Assembly (NCBI GenBank): GCA_964544285.1
Contig: CAZJAQ010000040.1
Span: forward strand, 1-12,550
Direction: 5' to 3'
Source of the DNA: CAYGVX01 sp964544285
Lineage (GTDB): Archaea > Thermoproteota > Bathyarchaeia > Bathyarchaeales > SOJC01
Length of the DNA: 12,550 bases
Part shown: one piece after another, positions 6,636 to 12,550 of the stretch
Layout: every line of letters starts with the position of its first letter
Position numbering within the stretch: position 1 is the first letter of the stretch
Made by a program: the position numbers and the translations under genes
The notes under the pieces: model-generated
What the model saw: the letters and a program-made list of their open reading frames with translations, nothing else
Databases searched by the model: none
What the model was told of the DNA's origin: nothing

Positions 6636-7580
6636 ATGAATCGGAAAGTGTTAGTAGCCTTAGGCGGAAACGCGATCTTAAGGCATAAGGAGAAAGGGAC
6701 GGCTGAAGAGCAGTTTGAGAACGTGCGAAGAACTTGTGAACATCTTGTTGGGCTGATTAAGGACGGATATAGAATCGCAATCACTCATGGGAATGGTCCC
6801 CAAGTTGGCGACATCCTCCTCAAGAACGAGCGGTCGAAGGATGTTTTGCCCCCTATGCCCTTAGACGTTTGCGGCGCCCAGAGTCAGGGCATGATAGGCT
6901 ACATGCTACAGCAGTCGATGCGCAACGAGATGCGAAAGGCGGGCATAGACTTTCCAGTCGTTTCCCTCGTCACACAGACCATAGTCGACGAAAACGACGT
7001 CGCTTTCAAGAACCCGACGAAACCCATAGGATCCTTCTACACTGCCTCAGAAGCTGAAAGACTGAAGAGGGAGGAAGGATGGACGATGGTGGAAGATAGC
7101 GGAAGAGGATACAGACGAGTGGTTCCCTCACCCCAACCCAAGGACATCGTGGAAAAAGACACAATCAAAACATTGTTTGAAAGCGGCGCGATAGTAATAG
7201 CCGTCGGCGGTGGGGGCGTTCCCGTAATCGTCCGAAAAGACGGTAACCTAGAAGGCGTGGTTGCTGTGATCGACAAAGACTTGGGTGCGCAAATATTCGC
7301 CAGCGACATAGGAGCCGAGGTTCTCTTGATGCTAACCGACGTCGAAAAAGTCTCCCTCAACTACGGAAAACCAAATCAAACGGGCCTCGATGACATGACA
7401 ATCAGCGAGGCTAGACGCTACTTGCACGAAGGACATTTTGCTCCTGGAAGCATGGCTCCCAAAGTCGAGGCGGCTGTTAAATTCTTGGAAGCAGGAGGAA
7501 GAAAGGCAGTCATATCTTCTCTCGAGAAGGGGAGAAAAGCCTTGACAGGTAAGGCTGGAACGACGATACGTAGCGACTGA
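6636..7580 (+). CDS. arcC: Carbamate kinase
   Basis: The 314-residue cytoplasmic enzyme of the amino-acid kinase fold interconverts carbamoyl phosphate plus ADP with carbamate plus ATP. Family blocks are all present and of normal length: KVLVALGGNAIL (4-15), ITHGNGPQVG (49-58), the QSQGMIGYMLQQ helix (82-93), a Pro-rich insertion VVPSPQPKDI (162-171), AVGGGGVPVI (189-198), VIDKDLGA (211-218), LMLTDVEKV (231-239) and GSMAPKVEAA (271-280). The ATG at 6636 gives the usual N-terminus and has GTGAT upstream. The frame is open to 6531, but the extra residues look non-coding. No arginine deiminase or ornithine carbamoyltransferase gene is nearby, so its source of carbamoyl phosphate cannot be read from this context. 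It could make ATP fermentatively or supply carbamoyl phosphate. Confidence 0.95.
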   Translation: MNRKVLVALGGNAILRHKEKGTAEEQFENVRRTCEHLVGLIKDGYRIAITHGNGPQVGDILLKNERSKDVLPPMPLDVCGAQSQGMIGYMLQQSMRNEMRKAGIDFPVVSLVTQTIVDENDVAFKNPTKPIGSFYTASEAERLKREEGWTMVEDSGRGYRRVVPSPQPKDIVEKDTIKTLFESGAIVIAVGGGGVPVIVRKDGNLEGVVAVIDKDLGAQIFASDIGAEVLLMLTDVEKVSLNYGKPNQTGLDDMTISEARRYLHEGHFAPGSMAPKVEAAVKFLEAGGRKAVISSLEKGRKALTGKAGTTIRSD

Positions 7581-7675
7581 TGCTTATTCGGATTCGGATA
7601 CATCATTGGCAATATTTTTCAAGGAAGCATCGCTTAAAGAAGACGCCGCCACCCATACAGCTAGAGGTTAGCTGG

Positions 7676-7837
7676 ATGAAAAAAAGAAAAGCCATCATTG
7701 TAATCAGCTTGGTTGCAGAAAGCGTCGAAACACCAAAGGAAACAGTTGAAAAAGAGATATCCGAAGCACTCTTGAAAGCCTATCCCCCCATTCCTTGGCT
7801 AAAAGACGTTGAAAAAGTTACAGTCACCGAAAAATAA
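7676..7837 (+). CDS. Small uncharacterised protein (53 residues)
   Basis: The protein begins MKKRKAIIVISLVAESVE and ends in IPWLKDVEKVTVTEK. The pattern is a beta strand (AIIVISLVAE), an amphipathic helix rich in Glu (about 17-32) and a second strand (VEKVTV), suggesting a compact beta-alpha-beta fold. The ATG at 7676 has GAGGTT eight bases upstream, a strong SD. The frame extends upstream to 7580, but that part looks like non-coding spacer. It follows carbamate kinase by 95 bases, possibly in the same transcript, and a T-run (7850-7856) lies just after its stop. I recall similar short archaeal proteins without known function but cannot name a family. Confidence 0.68.
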   Translation: MKKRKAIIVISLVAESVETPKETVEKEISEALLKAYPPIPWLKDVEKVTVTEK

Positions 7838-7849
7838 TGTCCCAACCTT

Positions 7850-7856
7850 CTTTTTT
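7850..7856 (+). terminator. T-rich stretch after the small protein
   Basis: CTTCTTTTTTCC begins about ten bases after the stop at 7837. Archaeal RNA polymerase commonly terminates at such T-runs without a hairpin. It would close the carbamate kinase/small protein transcript before the next promoter at 7908. Confidence 0.4.
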
Positions 7857-7907
7857 CCTTGAAGTAAAGGGATGCCGAATTCAAAATCCAATTTTAGTTC
7901 TAACAAG

Positions 7908-7916
7908 TTTTAAATA
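7908..7916 (+). promoter_or_regulatory. Strong archaeal TATA box (TTTTAAATA)
   Basis: This is the best promoter match in the window. The purine-rich AACAAG just upstream can serve as the TFB recognition element. Transcription start is expected near 7938, leaving a leader of about 13 bases that contains AGGTGAT right before the TTG at 7951. Confidence 0.6.
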
Positions 7917-7950
7917 GAAAAATGTAAGAACACAGTGGATAGGTGATATC

Positions 7951-8523
7951 TTGAAAAAACTAATCGCAGCTCTGTTGGCTTTAGCGGCGCTCTCTTTGAT
8001 GTTAACCCCCGTCGGAGCACAAGGCGTTTCCGTTTACACCAAAAAGGACAAAGTACAGTACGCCCCAGGCGAACAAGGGACAATCTCCATAGTCATAAGA
8101 AATACTGGCACCGAAGTTATTTCAATTAAGAATTTAACTATTGCATTCACCGGTTGGATGCTTTATACTGTGGACGGTTGGGATGAACTGGGCAACAAAA
8201 CTATTGTTTACAGTGATATAACTGTGACCGACAGAACAGGTGTGGTAAAGCTTGAAGACATTAGCTTCACTGTGCCAACCGATGATAGGGCAAGAGACAC
8301 CAATGTCGACATATGGATATACACAAACAAATCTCCTATATACGTTAAGGAAGGTATTGACGTTGTTGATCCTTCCACTCAAAACGCACAAAGAGCCTTG
8401 GACAACATAGTGATGCTCCTAACAGTAGTAGCAATTCTGGCAATCATCGGCGCCATCATCGTAGCCGCAGCTATCTTCCTCTCAGGACGTCGACCCGGGG
8501 TTACCTGGCAGAAAGAGGAATAG
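7951..8523 (+). CDS. Secreted, C-terminally membrane-anchored surface protein
   Basis: The 190-residue protein has a clear signal peptide (1-23: KK, a hydrophobic core, then VGA before QG). The extracellular part (about 24-150) is beta-rich, with YAPGEQGTISIVIRNTGTEV (37-56) resembling the CARDB/COG1361-type immunoglobulin-like modules of archaeal surface proteins. A single membrane helix (about 152-178) is followed by a short cytoplasmic tail (GRRPGVTWQKEE). Three N-glycosylation sequons (Asn61, Asn82, Asn126) fit an outside location. The start is a TTG with AGGTGAT three bases upstream and the window's best TATA box, so it is probably well expressed and monocistronic. A T-rich stretch follows the gene. 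Its role is unknown, possibly structural or an accessory to a transporter. Confidence 0.82.
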   Translation: MKKLIAALLALAALSLMLTPVGAQGVSVYTKKDKVQYAPGEQGTISIVIRNTGTEVISIKNLTIAFTGWMLYTVDGWDELGNKTIVYSDITVTDRTGVVKLEDISFTVPTDDRARDTNVDIWIYTNKSPIYVKEGIDVVDPSTQNAQRALDNIVMLLTVVAILAIIGAIIVAAAIFLSGRRPGVTWQKEE

Positions 8524-8540
8524 CCACTCTTCTAAAAGCC

Positions 8541-8556
8541 TCTTTTTCTTTCTATT
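8541..8556 (+). terminator. T-rich stretch after the surface protein
   Basis: CTCTTTTTCTTTCTATT lies about 20 bases after the TAG at 8523 and before the next candidate promoter. It fits archaeal T-run termination. Confidence 0.4.
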
Positions 8557-8563
8557 CCGCTGT

Positions 8564-8573
8564 GTTTAAGTAT
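8564..8573 (+). promoter_or_regulatory. Candidate TATA box for the synthetase operon
   Basis: GTTTAAGTAT would place transcription start near 8593. The leader then contains the GGGGGTG SD-like sequence at 8610-8616. It lies after the T-rich terminator of the preceding gene, as expected for a new transcript. Confidence 0.4.
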
Positions 8574-8609
8574 CTGCTCGGCTAAAGTGTTTAGAGCATT
8601 ACCTTGCTT

Positions 8610-8616
8610 GGGGGTG
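8610..8616 (+). promoter_or_regulatory. SD-like GGGGGTG that points to a start upstream of the GTG at 8636
   Basis: The sequence pairs with the CACCTCC end of archaeal 16S rRNA (one G:U pair). It is 19 bases from the annotated GTG, too far for normal use, but exactly seven bases before an in-frame CTC codon at 8624 that begins L-G-K-V-V-V-T. See the finding on this start. Confidence 0.4.
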
Positions 8617-8635
8617 CATTCCACTCGGTAAAGTC

Positions 8636-10627
8636 GTGGTCACCTGCGCGTGGCCTTACATCAACTATACACCTCATTTGGGCACTTTGATAGGGTCTAT
8701 TCTCTCGGCAGACGTTGCTGCACGTTATTATCGGCTGAAAGGAGATGAAGTAGTCTTTGTCAGCGGCTCCGACGAGCATGGAACACCCGTGGAAGTGGAA
8801 GCGGTGCGCCTCGGCGTTCCGCCAAAACAGCTCACTGACAAAAACCACGAAAAAGTTGTCGGCTTGTGGAAGGAATGGGGCATTTCCTTCGACAACTACA
8901 CGCGCACAGAGAGCCCCGTGCACAAAGAATTCGTCAAAACCCTTTTTTCTAGAATATATGAGAATGGCTACATCTTTCCCGAAGAAACTGAATTACCCTA
9001 TTGCCCAAACTGCAGCCGCTTCTTGCCAGATAGGTTTGTCGAAGGCACCTGCCCCTACTGCGGCGCTGAAAGTGCGCGAGGTGACCAGTGTGACATGTGT
9101 GGACGGTTACTGGAGCCAGCGAAACTCGTCGACCCATACTGTGCAATCTGCAAATCCACACCAATCATAAGAAAGGTGAAGCATTGGTATTTTGACCTGC
9201 CAAGATTTACCACTCAACTCCGTCAATTCATAAATGGCAACAAGAGACTGCCGTCGAACGCCAGAAAATTTAGCCTGAACATAATCAACGAGGGTCTCAA
9301 GCCCCGAGCGGTGACTCGAGACAACAAATGGGGAATCCCTGCACCCTTTCCGGGAGCAGAGGACAAGACGATATACGTCTGGGTCGAAGCGGTTCTCGGC
9401 TACATCTCAGCTACTATCGAGCACTTCAAGAACAGCGGCTTGGAAGAAGGGTGGAAAGAGTTCTGGTTCGACAAAAAAGCCAAAACTTTGTACTTCATAG
9501 GCAAAGACAACATCCCCTTCCACACCATTATCCTCCCAGCTCTACTCCTTGCCTCCGAAGAAGATTATAATCTGCCGTGGAACGTTTCTTCGACTGAATT
9601 CTTGCAGTTCAAGGGTGAAAGATTCTCTAAAAGCCACAGAGTGGGCATATGGATAGACGAAGCCCTCGAACTTTTCCCCGCAGATTATTGGCGCTACTTC
9701 CTCGTGTCCACGCGCCCCGAGACGAAGGACGCGAATTTTTCGTGGGAAATCTTCATAGAGAAAGTGAACGCCGACCTTAACGATACTCTGGGCAACTTCA
9801 TACACCGAACTCTAACCTTCATCAACCAACACTTCGCGAGTACCGTTCCCGAAGTAAGCAAGCTTGACGCCTACGATAGACGTGTCCTAAAATCTGTGGA
9901 AAGGAGAGTTGCAAGGGCAGCACGAAACATAGAAGACTGCAGGCTTCAGGCGGCTTTGCGAAACGTCATCGACATCAGCCGCTTAGGAAACAAGTATTTC
10001 AACGACAAGGAACCGTGGCGCCTCGTCAAGGCGGATAGGCAAAAGGCTGCGAATGCACTCTATGTCGCTGTTCAAATCGTCAAAACCCTCGCCATAACTC
10101 TTGAGCCCTTCATTCCTTTCACTGCGGAGAGAATCTCAGTTTTTCTCAACTTGCCCCAAAATGTACGTTCTCAGTGGAATGAAGCAACAAAACTTTTACC
10201 CGCCGGACACAGAATAGGGAAGTCAACCCCCCTCTTCAACAAAATAGACATAAACGGAGAGGAGTTGCAAGACAAATTGGAAAAAACAAAAACTACGCCA
10301 TCAACCATATCCTTTGAAGAGTTCTCCAAACTCGACCTACGAGTAGGCAAGATTGTCAAAGTAGAGAACGTTCCTCAGTCGAAAAACCTCGTGAAATTAA
10401 AAATTGACATAGGCGGTGGAGAACTAAGACAAGCGGTGGCAGGCATCGCTCAACATTACAAGCCAGAACAGTTGGAAGGCAGAGAAATTGCAGTTTTGAC
10501 TAACCTTCAGCCTAAACGAATCTTCGGCTTAGACTCCGAAGTGATGATTCTGGCAGCAGAAGACGACAAAGTCATCTCAATCCTCCAGCCCGAAAAGCCA
10601 CTCAAAGCGGGAAGCAAGATAAAGTGA
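8636..10627 (+). CDS. metG: Methionyl-tRNA synthetase with C-terminal tRNA-binding domain
   Basis: The 663-residue class I synthetase charges tRNA-Met with methionine. The Rossmann catalytic core starts VTCAWPYINYTPHLG, with the HIGH-type motif PHLG (13-16) and the KMSKS-type loop FSKSH (330-334). The inserted zinc domain has two knuckles: Cys123/126/139/142 and Cys152/155/169/172. The anticodon-binding helical bundle spans about 365-530. The C-terminus (about 558-663, FEEFSKLDLRVGKIVKVENV onward) is an OB-fold of the EMAP/Trbp111 type that improves tRNA binding. GTG at 8636 is the only normal start codon in frame, but it gives almost no residues before the first beta strand. Homologues usually have a few more, so the true start may be upstream. 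It forms an operon with the PHP gene. Confidence 0.95.
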   Translation: MVTCAWPYINYTPHLGTLIGSILSADVAARYYRLKGDEVVFVSGSDEHGTPVEVEAVRLGVPPKQLTDKNHEKVVGLWKEWGISFDNYTRTESPVHKEFVKTLFSRIYENGYIFPEETELPYCPNCSRFLPDRFVEGTCPYCGAESARGDQCDMCGRLLEPAKLVDPYCAICKSTPIIRKVKHWYFDLPRFTTQLRQFINGNKRLPSNARKFSLNIINEGLKPRAVTRDNKWGIPAPFPGAEDKTIYVWVEAVLGYISATIEHFKNSGLEEGWKEFWFDKKAKTLYFIGKDNIPFHTIILPALLLASEEDYNLPWNVSSTEFLQFKGERFSKSHRVGIWIDEALELFPADYWRYFLVSTRPETKDANFSWEIFIEKVNADLNDTLGNFIHRTLTFINQHFASTVPEVSKLDAYDRRVLKSVERRVARAARNIEDCRLQAALRNVIDISRLGNKYFNDKEPWRLVKADRQKAANALYVAVQIVKTLAITLEPFIPFTAERISVFLNLPQNVRSQWNEATKLLPAGHRIGKSTPLFNKIDINGEELQDKLEKTKTTPSTISFEEFSKLDLRVGKIVKVENVPQSKNLVKLKIDIGGGELRQAVAGIAQHYKPEQLEGREIAVLTNLQPKRIFGLDSEVMILAAEDDKVISILQPEKPLKAGSKIK

Positions 10628-10634
10628 AGACTCT

Positions 10635-11288
10635 TTGCCCTTGAAAATCGACATGCACGTTCACACCAAGTATTCCCCCGATGCCCTCATCACGCCCAAG
10701 GAACTGGGCACTCATGCACGAAAACGGGGTCTCCACGGAGTAGCCATAACCGACCACAACACTATCGAAGGGTTAAGGGAGTTTTGCAGAATCAAGGATT
10801 TACTCATCATTCCAGGGATGGAGGTAGCGACAGAGCAAGGTCACGTTCTAGCATTGAACATCAACGATGTCGTGAAGGCTGGTCAGAGCTTTGCTGAAAC
10901 TCTCGACCAAATCCACGATGCAGACGGACTTGCCATAGCCGCTCACCCCACCGGGTTCTTCAAAGGAATAGTCGAAGGGCAGCTTAGTCAGGATTTTGAT
11001 GCAATAGAAGTCATCAACTCTTCAGCAGTGCCCTTCTCTTTTTCAGTTCGCAAAAACCGACGAATCGCAGCAACGCTTAACCTTCCACAAACCGCGGGAA
11101 GTGACGCTCATTATGCGCCTGAAGTTGGGATGGCATACACGGTCATCGACGCCGAAACGGATGTTGACGAGATTGTTAAGGCGATAAAAAGAGGTGCGGT
11201 GACGCCTTTCGGCAGAGCAATACCCTGGAATACGAGGCTTAAAAGAGAATTCCTGAGCGTTAAGAAAAGATGGGGTAGAAGGTTTTAG
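10635..11288 (+). CDS. PHP-domain phosphoesterase
   Basis: The 217-residue protein of the polymerase-and-histidinol-phosphatase (PHP) family is a metal-dependent hydrolase. The metal ligands are in place: DMHVHT (His8, His10), YSPDA (Asp16), ITDHNT (Asp40, His41), GMEV (Glu63), GHVLAL (His70), AAHP (His104) and GSDAH (Asp157, His159). The length suits the short stand-alone PHP phosphatases/nucleases; substrates in the family include histidinol phosphate, nucleotides and RNA ends, and this one cannot be assigned. The start is a TTG at 10635, seven bases after the synthetase stop, with a GTGA that overlaps that stop serving as SD, so translation is probably coupled. A second TTG six bases later is less well spaced. 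Its TAG overlaps the ftsZ-like gene's TAA tail to tail. Confidence 0.9.
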   Translation: MPLKIDMHVHTKYSPDALITPKELGTHARKRGLHGVAITDHNTIEGLREFCRIKDLLIIPGMEVATEQGHVLALNINDVVKAGQSFAETLDQIHDADGLAIAAHPTGFFKGIVEGQLSQDFDAIEVINSSAVPFSFSVRKNRRIAATLNLPQTAGSDAHYAPEVGMAYTVIDAETDVDEIVKAIKRGAVTPFGRAIPWNTRLKREFLSVKKRWGRRF

Positions 11289-12352
11289 GACTCGAAGTTC
11301 TCTAGTTGATACAAGCCTAGGTCTATTGGTAGTTTTTTCTCAGGCGTCGAGTATGGCTCTAAGTCGAAGAGTTGCGGTGCTATCAAATCCAAACCACCTG
11401 ACATGCGCGGTGCGTTTACCCCTGTCAGCAGTAAGGTTACTCTGATTTTTCCGTGCAGTTCTGGGTCCACTCTTGCACCCCAAATCACCTGAGCGTCGTT
11501 GTTCATCATTTCTGCCACTATTTCTCCCACATGATTAGCTTCCTCAGCTGTCATTTGACCATCGCCCGTGACGTAGACTAGCACACCTGTAGCCCCCGTA
11601 TAGTCGCCTAGAAGTGGGCTTCGTAGAGCGTTGTGTACTGCCTCTTCGGCACGGTTTGACGCATCAGACTCTCCGATTCCCACTGACGCAATCCCACCTC
11701 GTTTTACCATGGTTTTAAAATTGTCTAGGTCGAAGCTGATGAGGCTGGGTGTTGCAAGAGTCTCCACAATGTTTTTGATTACGTTGGATAGCACTTGGTC
11801 AGCAATTCTGAGAGCTTCGCCAGCTGTAAGTTTGCTGTTGTCAACCACCACTAGAGTGTCGCATTCTTCTTTTAGTGTGGTAATCACGCGCGAGGACGAT
11901 TTTGCAGCTCGGAAAGGCTTCGTGACTACTCCTATGGTGACGCTGCATTTTTTCTTAGCGATTTCTGCGACGAGTGGAGTTATCTTCATTCCAGTTCTGT
12001 CGCCTAGAGATGTGGTAACAAACACAACGTCTGCCTCTGTCAGAGAGTCTTCAATCTGCTTTCGCAGGGCAAAAGGTTCATTCTTCTTTAGACCTCGAGT
12101 CGATTTCTTGCCGATTAATATCTTCCGGTCTGCTTGCGTCTCATTTAGAGATGGTGAATCGGTGTTGATGGCTACTGTGTATGCGTCTTTTACTCCTATT
12201 TCTGTCAGTCTTGTGATGGTTTTATTGCCGATTTCTCCGACGCCGACGACTGCGACTCTGCAGCGAACGGGCTTATGTATAGTATCGGTCGGGCCAAGTG
12301 TGCCCTGCCATGCAGGCTGAAGGGCTCTGCTAGTTTGTTTTTCGCCAGCCAT
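11285..12352 (-). CDS. Divergent FtsZ-like GTPase paralogue
   Basis: The 355-residue protein has the tubulin/FtsZ fold: VAVVGVGEIGNKTITRL (33-49, T1 loop), AINTDSPSL (61-69, T3), DNSKL (171-175), ALRSPLL (242-248) and the C-terminal domain from GVLVYVTGDG to IRVTLLLTGV. FtsZ polymerises in the cytoplasm under the membrane for cell division. The tubulin signature GGGTGTG is here GDRTGMK (117-123) and the T7 loop NxDxxD is SFDLDN (206-211), so Asp208 is kept but the second aspartate is Asn211. GTP binding or hydrolysis is probably reduced. A linker ends in LPIDLGLYQLENFES, a possible partner-binding tail. The ATG at 12352 has GGGGGAGG seven bases upstream; a frame extension to 12391 overlaps the RHH gene and is rejected. 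Confidence 0.88.
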   Translation of the reverse strand: MAGEKQTSRALQPAWQGTLGPTDTIHKPVRCRVAVVGVGEIGNKTITRLTEIGVKDAYTVAINTDSPSLNETQADRKILIGKKSTRGLKKNEPFALRKQIEDSLTEADVVFVTTSLGDRTGMKITPLVAEIAKKKCSVTIGVVTKPFRAAKSSSRVITTLKEECDTLVVVDNSKLTAGEALRIADQVLSNVIKNIVETLATPSLISFDLDNFKTMVKRGGIASVGIGESDASNRAEEAVHNALRSPLLGDYTGATGVLVYVTGDGQMTAEEANHVGEIVAEMMNNDAQVIWGARVDPELHGKIRVTLLLTGVNAPRMSGGLDLIAPQLFDLEPYSTPEKKLPIDLGLYQLENFES

Positions 12353-12550
12353 TTTGTTTCCTCCCCCAAACCTCGTTCGACAACATGTCACGTATGGCTA
12401 CGCGGATGGCTTCTGCGCGGTTGGGATAAAACTGTTCGGTTACGAGAGTGTCTAAAGCTTTGATGTAGGGTTCGGGGAGATATAACGTGATGAGTTTTAT
12501 TTTCGGTGCCTCCTCCCTTCTTTGGGTATTAGAAAGCCATAGCGACTTGG
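12330..12550 (-). CDS. Ribbon-helix-helix regulator overlapping ftsZ (5' end uncertain)
   Basis: The frame reads KLITLYLPEPYIKALDTLVT, then EQFYPNRAEAIRVAIRDML, and ends WGRKQNGWRKTN at TAG (12332-12330). This is a typical ribbon-helix-helix (CopG/NikR-like) DNA-binding domain: a beta strand (KLITLYL), helix 1, the YPNRAEAIRVAIRDML helix 2, then a short basic tail. Its last 23 bases overlap the ftsZ-like gene and contain that gene's start, so the two are co-transcribed and coupled. In haloarchaea an RHH gene, cdrS, sits ahead of ftsZ2 and controls division genes, so this is probably an equivalent. The frame is open to the window edge with no ATG, GTG or TTG. A strong SD points to an ATA at 12500, giving 56 residues, or the gene starts outside the window. 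Confidence 0.8.
   Translation of the reverse strand, partial: KSLWLSNTQRREEAPKIKLITLYLPEPYIKALDTLVTEQFYPNRAEAIRVAIRDMLSNEVWGRKQNGWRKTN
12360..12367 (-). promoter_or_regulatory. Strong SD (GGGGGAGG) that sets the ftsZ-like start
   Basis: It is seven bases before the ATG at 12352 and lies inside the RHH coding region. It decides the ftsZ-like start against the longer frame and implies translation coupled to the RHH gene. Confidence 0.7.

Noticed and set aside
11631..12320. 229-codon open frame on the plus strand opposite the ftsZ-like gene
   Set aside because: The encoded sequence is Ser/Thr/Arg-rich with no domain pattern, while the opposite strand encodes a clear FtsZ fold. It is an antisense shadow.
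12353..12391. 13-residue N-terminal extension of the ftsZ-like protein
   Set aside because: It lies inside the RHH coding sequence, has no SD, and the ATG at 12352 has an excellent SD.

Overview
The window reads as a piece of an archaeal chromosome. The evidence is a two-zinc-knuckle methionyl-tRNA synthetase with a C-terminal tRNA-binding domain, an FtsZ-family protein behind a ribbon-helix-helix (RHH) gene, an adenosylcobalamin-type ribonucleotide reductase, frequent TTG starts, Shine-Dalgarno (SD) cores of the GGTGAT/GGAGG type and TTTAAATA-like boxes about 25 bases upstream of expected transcript starts. The gene mix resembles the TACK side of the archaea, perhaps Bathyarchaeia. That is an impression, since no rRNA or other decisive marker is present. 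I see no tRNA, rRNA, CRISPR array, transposon or phage gene, so this looks like core chromosome rather than an island.

Layout. 1-350 (+): a small membrane protein cut by the window edge and apparently split by a frameshift. 417-875 (+): a MoaE-type molybdopterin synthase large subunit. 922-1929 (-): a membrane-anchored coiled-coil protein with a C-terminal DUF4332-like helix-hairpin-helix region. 2048-2686 and 2736-3338 (-): a rhomboid protease preceded in the same transcript direction by a two-helix membrane protein with a long acidic, proline-rich tail. 3568-3849 (+): a small two-helix membrane protein. 3912-5996 (-): class II ribonucleotide reductase, preceded by a 57-residue zinc-ribbon protein at 6114-6287 (-). 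6636-7580 (+): carbamate kinase, followed by a 53-residue protein at 7676-7837. 7951-8523 (+): a secreted, C-terminally anchored surface protein with a strong promoter. 8636-10627 (+): methionyl-tRNA synthetase, followed 7 bases later by a PHP-domain phosphoesterase (10635-11288). 11285-12352 (-): a divergent FtsZ-like protein whose 5' end overlaps the 3' end of an RHH regulator (12330 to the window edge).

The most notable region is the right end. The RHH-ftsZ overlap recalls the cdrS-ftsZ2 operon known from haloarchaea, but this FtsZ has lost most of the tubulin signature glycines and one of the two catalytic aspartates of the T7 loop. It is therefore probably a weakly active or inactive paralogue. 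Two genes, the synthetase and the RHH regulator, have good SD sequences at ideal distance from codons (CTC, ATA) that are not normal starts. The zinc-ribbon gene before the reductase and the membrane-protein/rhomboid pair are further functional leads.
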